Assembly (NCBI RefSeq): GCF_938045205.1
Contig: NZ_CALIMY010000053.1
Location: 1 to 9,631, forward strand
From: an uncultured Campylobacter sp.
GTDB lineage: Bacteria; Campylobacterota; Campylobacteria; Campylobacterales; Campylobacteraceae
Length of the DNA stretch: 9,631 nt
Direction: 5' to 3'
Position 1 is the stretch's first letter; every line of letters begins with the position of its first letter. The position numbers and the translations under genes were made by a program. Below are positions 1 through 4,830 of the stretch, one piece after another. The notes beneath the pieces were generated by a model. That model had not been told where the DNA came from and ran no database searches. It saw only the letters and a program-made list of their open reading frames with translations.

Positions 1-186
1 AAGCTCTTCTTCGATCTCGGAGTTGCTTTTTACGACCATGCCCGAGCCATGGATGACGCTAGGCATGCAGGATGTGCAGATATGCACCGTCTCGCCGTTT
101 TTATGCGCCTTGATAAAGACCGCATTTTCATCGTCGCTGCTTTTGAGCGAACAAATATTGCAAATGTAAATATCACCTGATTTCAT
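1..186 (-). CDS. small zinc-ribbon protein, C-terminus cut by window edge
   Basis: The frame reads from an ATG at 186-184 leftwards to the window edge without a stop, giving 62 residues; the C-terminus is outside. Two CxxC knuckles are visible, C9-x-x-C12 (YICNICS) and C37-x-x-C40 (HICTSCM), 24 residues apart, a typical four-Cys zinc-ribbon spacing. No signal peptide or membrane segment is seen, so a cytoplasmic location is inferred. The start is supported by AAGGAT (rc) about 6 bases upstream and a TAAAAT -10 further out. It follows the EI24-like gene on the same strand after 73 bp. I do not recognise the specific family. A zinc-binding fold is well supported, but partner and role cannot be stated. 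Confidence 0.72.
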   Translation of the reverse strand, partial: MKSGDIYICNICSLKSSDDENAVFIKAHKNGETVHICTSCMPSVIHGSGMVVKSNSEIEEEL

Positions 187-215
187 AGAAATCCTTTCTT
201 AAAAAATTTCGCACT

Positions 216-221
216 ATTTTA
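216..221 (-). promoter_or_regulatory. candidate -10 element for the zinc-ribbon gene
   Basis: On the minus strand the sequence is TAAAAT, about 30 bases upstream of the ATG at 186, in the AT-rich gap between the EI24-like gene and the zinc-ribbon gene. This matches the TANAAT consensus of the Campylobacter housekeeping sigma factor. There is no clear -35, which is usual for this genus. The surrounding AAATTT words make chance matches likely. Confidence 0.35.
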
Positions 222-259
222 TGAAAATTTCAAAATTTTTCATTGATTTTAGTTAATCT

Positions 260-1000
260 TTAGCGATTTTTATTGCGGGCGCTTTCGTCTATCAGCACTA
301 CGTGCGTCAAAAAGATGATGAAAAATAGCTGGAAAAATAATCCTACCAGCGGGATTAAACACAGCAGATAAAAAATAAAAGCGCTTAGGGCAAATTTATA
401 TCCGCCGCCCATTTTATAAGAGCGCTCGAAGCTTTTCGCGCTTAACGCATTTGAAGCGACGTCGATTAGAACCAGCTTGTAATAGATATAAAAAAACGGC
501 ACGTTGATGATGAATAAATTTATTACCGGCACAAACAAAAGCACCGAGCAGATGAATAAGATCGCTAAAAATTTTAAAATTTCAACGCTCATCAGCTTTA
601 GCACTCGCGCCGTGCTCGCTTCGTCCGCGCGACTTAGATGGTAGTGGCGCGTGTTGATCTCTTTAGTGACTGCGGGCGTCAAAAAGGCCGCGATGATAAG
701 CGCACAAAACACGCTAAGCATCAGTACCGCAAAGCTGGCAAACACCGAAAAAATCGCGCCGATAATCCACTTCGTAGCAGCGAAGCTTAGAATTTTTGCA
801 ATTACCGGGAAGCGCTGCTCGTCCAAGAAGCTAAAATCGCCGCTTTGCGCGCCCTGCGAAAGCGCGTCAAAAAGCTCTTTGCTGCCGAAAAATGCGAGCG
901 TGCCCAAGATTATAAGCGAGCACATAAGCGGCAATAGCGAGAGCAAAATAAACTTGCGCGTAAAAAAATCCTGCTTTGCCAAATTAAAAATTCTACCCAT
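260..1000 (-). CDS. EI24/CysZ-like integral membrane protein
   Basis: This is a 246-residue polytopic membrane protein. Hydrophobic segments lie at about residues 17-38, 79-110, 140-180 (a long stretch broken by VPVIN and VPFF) and 201-236. The mid-protein part around FVPVINLFIINVPFFYIYYK, followed by a soluble turn with SFERSYK and a final hydrophobic pair, resembles the EI24 domain family that includes the sulfate transporter CysZ. Its length fits that family. Campylobacter genomes carry such a conserved inner-membrane protein of unknown substrate. The start is the ATG at 1000-998, with AGGAG (rc) four bases upstream and a TAAAAT -10 at 1025-1020. Assigning it to sulfate transport would be overreach, because no cys genes are adjacent. 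Confidence 0.8.
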   Translation of the reverse strand: MGRIFNLAKQDFFTRKFILLSLLPLMCSLIILGTLAFFGSKELFDALSQGAQSGDFSFLDEQRFPVIAKILSFAATKWIIGAIFSVFASFAVLMLSVFCALIIAAFLTPAVTKEINTRHYHLSRADEASTARVLKLMSVEILKFLAILFICSVLLFVPVINLFIINVPFFYIYYKLVLIDVASNALSAKSFERSYKMGGGYKFALSAFIFYLLCLIPLVGLFFQLFFIIFLTHVVLIDESARNKNR

Positions 1001-1420
1001 GTATGCTCCTATTTGCGTTATTTTAGCGACTTTTACGACGGCATTTGAGCTGAGATTTATTTTGACTGCCGCACGAAACGCGCCTCATCAATCCGCTCGC
1101 TTGGCTCATTCGCTTGCTTTAGCCGGCTCATCTCGCATTATAATACGAAATTTATGCTTTGATCGCTCGCCTGCGTTTAATCTGCTCATTTATAGTGCGT
1201 AAAGGGAGACCGCATCTAGCTATGTTTTTACCTGTTGCGAATATTTATTTGCTTGCTACGCGGAATTTTGCCACTTATAAATAAGCTGACATTGCGTAAA
1301 ATTTCAGGCACAAAACTGCAGAATTCCAAATCAAACCTCTTTTTTAAAATTTGCCTGCCGAAATTTTATAGATGGAATTTTAAAATCTTAAAGATAAATT
1401 TCGCAAGCAAATCTATGACT
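1001..1420. other. non-coding gap between the EI24-like gene and dut
   Basis: No gene is supported here. The left end holds the leader of the EI24-like gene: AGGAG (rc) at 1006-1010 and TAAAAT (rc) at 1020-1025. An 8-bp palindrome ATTATAAT at 1137-1144 places a perfect TATAAT on both strands, but I see no gene reading away from it with a ribosome binding site. The right part (about 1300-1420) is AT-rich and contains several AAATTT and GAATTT words. The longer frames crossing this gap have non-standard starts or run antisense into neighbours, and look spurious. Confidence 0.6.
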
Positions 1421-2110
1421 TTACTTCGTCGCGTCGTAGATCTTTTGCAATTGCTCGTAAATTTCGTTTGCGCTTACTGCGCCTTTTGATAGCACCTCGA
1501 TTAGCACCTCGTTATCTTCAAGGTCTCCCCAGATTTTGCGGTAGCTACCCTCTTTATAACCGTTATTTTGGCGGAATTTATTTAGCACGTTTTTGCCGAT
1601 ATATTTGGCAAAAAGAATGTCTAAGCTCACTCCGCATTTAATCGCGACGCGAAAAAAATCGGTCAGCAGCTCGCCGATTTGCAGCTCAAATCCGCTTGTT
1701 TCGTGGATTATGAGCTCGATGTCGTTTACGATTTCGTAGATGCTGTATTCGCGCACATCGTAGGCGTAGGAGCTAAACTCTGCAAATCCGCTTACTGCCG
1801 TGACATCGCTTACGATGTGGTCGATGTCTTTGTTGCCGTAATATTGCTCTAAAATATAACTCATCACGAAGTGCCAAATATCAACGATCTCGATGACGAT
1901 ATTATTCACGTCCGGCGCTGCAGAGATATTTTTCCAATGCTTCCACGCAAAGCTATCGATGAGCTCTGCACATTCCATGTAAATGCAGCGCTTCCAGTTG
2001 ATAAGTTTGCCGTTTTTTGTATAGCCGTCCTCCCAGCCTACGCCATTTGTTTCGTCGTTTAGGGCTTGCTGCATCAAAAACATCTCTTTTACTTTTTTAT
2101 AATTTTCCAT
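1421..2110 (-). CDS. dut: dimeric all-alpha dUTPase
   Basis: The 229-residue protein hydrolyses dUTP to dUMP and pyrophosphate, keeping uracil out of DNA and supplying dUMP for thymidylate synthesis. It belongs to the dimeric all-alpha NTP pyrophosphatase class, not the trimeric beta class; the Campylobacter jejuni enzyme is the structurally known example and has about the same length. The metal-binding signature is intact: E46-x-x-E49 (MECAEL) and E74-x-x-D77 (IEIVDIW). Also present are the uridine-pocket motif Q15-ALND-x-TNG (residues 15-23), WKHWK at 56-60, and the C-terminal phosphate-binding stretch KFRQNNGYKEGSY at about 178-190. The start is the ATG at 2110-2108, preceded by AGGAG at about 8 bases. 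It diverges from the YhbP-like gene with a -10 TATAAT (rc) at 2142-2137. Confidence 0.95.
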   Translation of the reverse strand: MENYKKVKEMFLMQQALNDETNGVGWEDGYTKNGKLINWKRCIYMECAELIDSFAWKHWKNISAAPDVNNIVIEIVDIWHFVMSYILEQYYGNKDIDHIVSDVTAVSGFAEFSSYAYDVREYSIYEIVNDIELIIHETSGFELQIGELLTDFFRVAIKCGVSLDILFAKYIGKNVLNKFRQNNGYKEGSYRKIWGDLEDNEVLIEVLSKGAVSANEIYEQLQKIYDATK

Positions 2111-2136
2111 AAAAATTCTCCTAATTTTGGCTCGCG

Positions 2137-2142
2137 ATTATA
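2137..2142 (-). promoter_or_regulatory. -10 element of dut
   Basis: The minus strand reads TATAAT, a perfect consensus, about 27 bases upstream of the dut ATG and ahead of its AGGAG. No -35 consensus is seen. The position expected for a -35 falls on top of the -10 of the divergent YhbP-like gene at 2164-2169. Confidence 0.6.
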
Positions 2143-2163
2143 GCTAATAAAAGAAAATCATTG

Positions 2164-2169
2164 TATAAT
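2164..2169 (+). promoter_or_regulatory. -10 element of the YhbP-like gene
   Basis: TATAAT on the plus strand is followed by AAGGAGG at 2178-2184 and the ATG at 2191. A transcription start 6-7 bases after the -10 would leave a leader of only about 15 bases. This short leader, and the -10 lying inside what would otherwise be coding sequence from a TTG at 2161, argue strongly for translation starting at 2191. Confidence 0.6.
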
Positions 2170-2190
2170 TTAGCAAAAAGGAGGCTTAAA

Positions 2191-2604
2191 ATGTGTGCCG
2201 CTCAGGATAAATTCGACGAGTTTTTAGGCAGGATGAAACTTCTATCTCTCGGAGTTTTGCGCAATAATCTGCCATATTGCTGCAGTGCATTTTACGCCTA
2301 CGATCCGCAAAATAAGGAGCTCATCATCGCAAGCGCGAGCGACTCCGAGCATATCAAAGCAGTCTTTGCCAACCGCGGAGTTGCGGCTACGGTTGCGCTG
2401 GATACGAAATTTGTAGGTAGGATTAAAGGCGTGCAGATTTGCGGCCATATCCGTAGCGCGGATGAGCGCGAAACCTCGCTATATCTTAAGCGCTTTCCGT
2501 TTGCGCGCGCGATGGAGACTGATTTTTTTACGATCAGAATCGATTGGATGAAAATGACCGATAATACCCTAACTTTCGGCAAAAAGCTAATTTGGGAGCG
2601 CTAG
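2191..2604 (+). CDS. YhbP/UPF0306 family protein, FMN-binding split-barrel type
   Basis: With the start at the ATG 2191 (AAGGAGG seven to thirteen bases upstream) the protein has 137 residues. It resembles Escherichia coli YhbP of the UPF0306 family, related to pyridoxamine-phosphate-oxidase-like split barrels. The match is clearest in the C-terminal half: GVQICGHI (80-87), RFPFARAM (101-108) and TDNTLTFGKKLIW (123-135), corresponding to RFPVARM and TDNTLGFGKKMIW in YhbP. The N-terminal part carries SAFYAYDPQNKELIIAS, the expected strand pair of the barrel. The biochemical role of the family is unknown; flavin binding is inferred from the fold. An upstream in-frame TTG at 2161 is rejected because it coincides with the promoter. 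The gene stands alone, divergent from dut. Confidence 0.85.
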   Translation: MCAAQDKFDEFLGRMKLLSLGVLRNNLPYCCSAFYAYDPQNKELIIASASDSEHIKAVFANRGVAATVALDTKFVGRIKGVQICGHIRSADERETSLYLKRFPFARAMETDFFTIRIDWMKMTDNTLTFGKKLIWER

Positions 2605-2925
2605 CTCGCTAAGAATACCATCTATTTATATTTTGCGAAATTTTAAACCTGCAAGGCCTAAAATTTATCTGGTAAAATTTTAAAACTTGCATAAATTCTA
2701 TCTTGTCTATTTTTCAAAGAATTTCACTATTATACCCGCTTTAAAATTTCCGCTCGGTTGGTTTTTTGAATTTTACAGCATGGAATTTAGCGTAAAATTT
2801 CATCTTGCAAGCTGAGGTTATCGCAAATTTTATTACTTTAGAAGCGGTGCCTGCCACGTAGAATTTCGCATGAAAATTTTAAAATTCTAAAATTTCGCTT
2901 TTTAAATTTAGCCTGGCGCGCGAGC
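2605..2925. repeat. AT-rich gap dense in AAATTT/GAATTT words
   Basis: No gene or clear hairpin is seen in these 321 bases between two convergent genes. AAATTT occurs nine times (at 2638, 2661, 2675, 2744, 2795, 2825, 2874, 2890 and 2904), and GAATTT four times (2719, 2768, 2783, 2861). Each AAATTT is self-complementary, so the run 2874-2909 can fold in many ways. Several copies are extended to TAAAATTT or AAAATTTTA. No standard terminator was found for either flanking gene. Confidence 0.65.
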
Positions 2926-3135
2926 TTAGCTCTGCCGCTTTCTGATTTCGCTTACTAGCCGTCCGCCGATCGCGTAGTCGTCAGTGGATATTTCGTCTAT
3001 CGTCACGACCGTGGTTTTTTCGCCCCTACCTAGCACGGCTACGAGGGCGTCGGTTAGGTCTTTTACGAGCCTTGCTTTTTGTTCGCGACTTAAGCCGCCG
3101 CGCTCTTTGGTGATTTTGACGTTTATATAGGGCAT
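2926..3135 (-). CDS. DmpI-like 4-oxalocrotonate tautomerase family protein
   Basis: This 69-residue protein starts MPYINVKI. Pro-2, which becomes Pro-1 after Met removal, is the catalytic base of the tautomerase superfamily. R11 (mature numbering, in KERGG) is kept, and DDYAIGGRLVSEIRK near the C-terminus matches the HFGIGGE region of 4-oxalocrotonate tautomerase, with Tyr for Phe50. The second substrate arginine (R39) has no obvious equivalent: the aligned segment is KTTVVTIDE. This pattern resembles the DmpI proteins of Helicobacter and Campylobacter, whose natural substrate is unknown. No aromatic degradation genes are nearby, so a meta-cleavage role is unlikely. The start is the ATG at 3135-3133, with AAGGAG (rc) about five bases upstream. 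It diverges from luxS. Confidence 0.88.
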   Translation of the reverse strand: MPYINVKITKERGGLSREQKARLVKDLTDALVAVLGRGEKTTVVTIDEISTDDYAIGGRLVSEIRKRQS

Positions 3136-3158
3136 TAATTCTCCTTAAAATAAACGTA

Positions 3159-3164
3159 ATTGTA
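3159..3164 (-). promoter_or_regulatory. candidate -10 element of the tautomerase gene
   Basis: The minus strand reads TACAAT, fitting TANAAT, about 24 bases upstream of the ATG at 3135 and just ahead of the AAGGAG. No -35 is visible. Confidence 0.45.
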
Positions 3165-3207
3165 ACTAAAATTTCGTCTGTGCGCCTGAAAGTGCGGAAT
3201 TTTATGT

Positions 3208-3213
3208 TAAAAT
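3208..3213 (+). promoter_or_regulatory. extended -10 element of luxS
   Basis: The plus strand reads TGTTAAAAT at 3205-3213, an exact TGn-extended TANAAT -10. It lies about 18 bases before AAGGAG (3231-3236) and 28 bases before the luxS ATG. Spacing and form fit a Campylobacter housekeeping promoter. Confidence 0.6.
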
Positions 3214-3241
3214 CGCCGTGATCTGAATTTAAGGAGAAAAT

Positions 3242-3745
3242 ATGCCATTGTTAGATAGTTTCAAGGTCGATCATACTCGCATGAATGCCCCTGGCGTGCG
3301 GCTTGCAAAGAGCATGCGCACCAAAAGCGGCGATAAAATTAGCGTCTATGATCTGCGGTTTTGCCGCCCGAATTTAGAGATCATGAGTGAGCGCGGCACT
3401 CACACGCTGGAGCATCTTTTCGCGGGCTTCATGCGCGAGCACCTAAATAGCGCAGACGTCGAGATCATCGACATTTCGCCGATGGGGTGCCGCACGGGCT
3501 TTTATATGAGCGTGATCGGCGCACCTAGCGAGAGCGCCGTCGCGGCGGCGTGGAGCGCGAGCATGAAGGATATTTTGGGCGTAGCCTCTCAAGCGGATAT
3601 CCCCGAGCTGAATAAATTTCAGTGCGGCACCTTCGCGATGCACTCGCTAGCAGAAGCTAAACAGATCGCGCAAAACGTGCTAAATAAGGGGATCGGCGTG
3701 ATCAAAAACGACGAGATCGCGCTGGATCCAAGCAAGATAAAATAG
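3242..3745 (+). CDS. luxS: S-ribosylhomocysteine lyase LuxS
   Basis: This 167-residue protein has the full LuxS signature. It cleaves S-ribosylhomocysteine to homocysteine and DPD, the AI-2 precursor, after the Pfs/MTAN nucleosidase step of the activated methyl cycle. The metal ligands are H54 and H58 (HTLEH, with E57 as general base) and C128 (FQCGTF); the catalytic C83 lies in PMGCRTGFY. The N-terminal LLDSFKVDH motif is also typical. Length and spacing match the family, so the enzyme should be functional and cytoplasmic. The start is the ATG with AAGGAG six bases upstream. It has its own extended -10 promoter and a hairpin 12 bases after the stop, suggesting a single-gene transcript. No Pfs or AI-2 uptake gene is in the window, so a signalling role beyond detoxification cannot be judged. 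Confidence 0.97.
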   Translation: MPLLDSFKVDHTRMNAPGVRLAKSMRTKSGDKISVYDLRFCRPNLEIMSERGTHTLEHLFAGFMREHLNSADVEIIDISPMGCRTGFYMSVIGAPSESAVAAAWSASMKDILGVASQADIPELNKFQCGTFAMHSLAEAKQIAQNVLNKGIGVIKNDEIALDPSKIK

Positions 3746-3756
3746 TTTTGAAATTT

Positions 3757-3789
3757 AAGAGATAGCGCAAAATTCTAACGCTATCTCTT
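3757..3789 (+). terminator. hairpin terminator after luxS
   Basis: A perfect 11-bp inverted repeat, AAGAGATAGCG (3757-3767) and CGCTATCTCTT (3779-3789), surrounds an 11-base loop and begins 12 bases after the luxS stop. The 3' side ends in only three T residues before GAAC, so as a rho-independent terminator it is weak on the plus strand. It may act chiefly as an mRNA 3'-end stabiliser. Confidence 0.65.
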
Positions 3790-3909
3790 TGAACTCCCGC
3801 TCGGCTCGTGATCAGTATGTTACGCGCTATAAAAACATTATCGTAAAATGTGCAAAAATTCGAGGCGCAAAAATGCGTATCTGCTAAAACAAGCCAGAGG
3901 CAACATCTA

Positions 3910-3947
3910 TTTATAAGCCGATTTAGCTTTATAAACCGACTTGGAGC
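3910..3947. repeat. short imperfect tandem duplication
   Basis: TTTATAAGCCGATTTAGC at 3910-3927 is followed at once by TTTATAAACCGACTTGGAGC at 3928-3947. The first 11 bases of each differ at one position. This is two diverged copies of an 18-20-base unit in non-coding DNA, with no known function. Confidence 0.5.
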
Positions 3948-4082
3948 TTGCCGTAAAGTCTGCGCCACGCGAGGTCTTTGATAAAAGCTACGATTTGGCT
4001 TTAATCTGGGTAGCAAAAGCGCGTAAGCAAAGCTCATATCAAATTTAATAAATTTATCTAGCAGAGCAGTTTTAAATTTAGA

Positions 4083-4099
4083 GGAATTTTTAAAATTCC
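4083..4099. repeat. near-perfect palindrome in the luxS-cupin gap
   Basis: GGAATTTT (4083-4090) and AAAATTCC (4092-4099) are exact reverse complements around a single T. It could be an operator-type dyad, or simply two of the abundant GAATTTT/AAAATTC words in this genome meeting head to head. It is about 180 bases upstream of the cupin promoter, too far for a classic operator. Confidence 0.4.
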
Positions 4100-4278
4100 G
4101 TCTTAAATTAAAGCCGAAATTCTATCCGCAAATACCATGCTTATGCGCCTCTTACTTTTAGATGCGATCTCAATCCTCCAAAAAATCGTATAGCAAAACG
4201 AGAATTTAGAGTTTTTATTTAAGGTTACGTTGCGAGTTTGGCGCTTGAAATTTCACTTTCGCTGCACGAAAAGGATGC

Positions 4279-4284
4279 TAAAAT
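4279..4284 (+). promoter_or_regulatory. extended -10 element of the cupin gene
   Basis: TGCTAAAAT at 4276-4284 is an exact TGn-TANAAT extended -10. A start of transcription near 4291 would put a stem-loop (4294-4310) almost at the 5' end of the mRNA, followed by AAAGGAG and the ATG at 4329. Confidence 0.55.
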
Positions 4285-4293
4285 TCCGCCGAA

Positions 4294-4310
4294 ACCGCAC
4301 CGGATGCGGT
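4294..4310 (+). promoter_or_regulatory. predicted 5'-leader stem-loop of the cupin mRNA
   Basis: ACCGCA (4294-4299) pairs with TGCGGT (4305-4310) around a five-base CCGGA loop. The stem sits just after the predicted transcription start and seven bases before the Shine-Dalgarno sequence. It leaves AAAGGAG free, so mRNA stabilisation is a likelier role than blocking translation. An alternative fold pairs CACCG with CGGTG. Confidence 0.4.
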
Positions 4311-4328
4311 GAACTTAAAGGAGCGAAA

Positions 4329-4667
4329 ATGCAAAGAATTTTTCATATAAAAGATGCTATTTGTAGCGACGAGCGAGCCGTAAAAACGACATTTTTTACT
4401 ACGGAGGCCACTTGCGGCGCGGTTTGGATCGTCAAACGCGGCCAGGTCGTAGCGCCGCATATTCACCCAGACGGCGATGACGTGTGGATTTGCTTAAGCG
4501 GACGCGGCGTGTTTTATCCGAACAAGGGCGAGGAGGTACCGATCTGTGCGGGCGATCTAATCATTTCCAAAAGCGGAGAGTGCCACGGTATGAAAAATAC
4601 GGGCGATGAGGATTTTGTGTTTGCAAGCGTTACGGCGCCGATTCCGTGCGGCTACGAAGCGCTTTGA
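4329..4667 (+). CDS. small single-domain cupin protein
   Basis: Starting at the ATG 4329 (AAAGGAG at 4317-4323) this is a 112-residue protein that is essentially one cupin barrel. Cupin motif 1 is recognisable in PHIHPDGDDVWICLSGRG: the two metal-ligand histidines (HxH) are present, with Asp where the third ligand Glu usually stands. Motif 2 is GDLIISKSGECHGMKN, with its ligand His and terminal Asn kept but Lys in place of the usual Pro. A metal-binding barrel is therefore likely. Such short cupins can be enzymes, sugar-binding proteins or sensors, and nothing in the sequence chooses between these. An in-frame upstream start at 4230 is rejected, because the promoter, leader hairpin and Shine-Dalgarno all lie after it. 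No neighbour suggests a pathway. Confidence 0.85.
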   Translation: MQRIFHIKDAICSDERAVKTTFFTTEATCGAVWIVKRGQVVAPHIHPDGDDVWICLSGRGVFYPNKGEEVPICAGDLIISKSGECHGMKNTGDEDFVFASVTAPIPCGYEAL

Positions 4668-4778
4668 ATTAAAATTTGCCAGAGATTTTGTGGCATTCGT
4701 AAAATAAATTAGCGTCGCAAAGAGTTGAATCAGAATTTGCCCGTAGCGTTAAATTTCATAAATTTAGCCGCGCTTTTG

Positions 4779-4784
4779 TACAAT
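4779..4784 (+). promoter_or_regulatory. candidate -10 element of the DKNYY-repeat gene
   Basis: TACAAT preceded directly by TTG lies 46 bases upstream of the ATG at 4831. It fits TANAAT, with no visible -35. It implies a leader that begins almost at a short GC-rich stem-loop (4792-4808). Confidence 0.45.
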
Positions 4785-4791
4785 TTCAAGT

Positions 4792-4808
4792 GCCGCGCAA
4801 TCTGCGGC
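4792..4808 (+). promoter_or_regulatory. predicted 5'-leader stem-loop of the DKNYY-repeat mRNA
   Basis: GCCGC (4792-4796) pairs with GCGGC (4804-4808) around a seven-base loop. It lies seven bases after the candidate -10 and 12 bases before the GAGG at 4821-4824. The layout repeats that of the cupin leader, although the sequences differ. Confidence 0.35.
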
Positions 4809-4830
4809 GAGATTAAATTTGAGGCAAAAG

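Larger units (their letters stand above)
3790..4278. other. non-coding gap between luxS and the cupin gene
   Basis: No convincing gene is seen in either strand. Contents noted are a tandem imperfect repeat at 3910-3947, a near-perfect AT-rich palindrome at 4083-4099, and scattered AAATTT words. One minus-strand frame crosses 3702-4037, but it lacks a ribosome binding site, runs antisense into the luxS 3' end and has an Arg/Leu/Cys-biased composition. This looks like ordinary intergenic DNA, possibly a decayed gene; I cannot identify a parent. Confidence 0.55.

Noticed and set aside
651..1202. Plus-strand open frame of 183 codons
   Set aside because: Most of it is antisense to the EI24-like membrane protein, whose hydrophobic pattern and ribosome binding site are convincing. 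The plus frame has no domain or start signal.
1222..1284. Short plus-strand frame starting MFLPVANIY (20 codons)
   Set aside because: The purine run AAAGGGAG is about 14 bases from the ATG, too far, and no conserved feature is visible.
1235..1489. Plus-strand open frame of 84 codons
   Set aside because: It uses a non-ATG start without a Shine-Dalgarno and runs antisense into the 3' end of dut. Its Phe/Lys/Leu bias reflects AT-rich words.
2161..2190. TTG start giving a 147-residue YhbP-like protein
   Set aside because: The added codons cover the TATAAT promoter and the AAGGAGG of the ATG at 2191, so they are leader sequence.
2605..2925. CRISPR or mobile-element interpretation of the repeated AAATTT words
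   Set aside because: Spacing is irregular, units are only 6-10 bases, and there are no spacers, terminal repeats or transposase remnants.
3702..4037. Minus-strand open frame of 111 codons after luxS
   Set aside because: It crosses the luxS terminator hairpin and the luxS 3' end, lacks a ribosome binding site and shows no recognisable motif.
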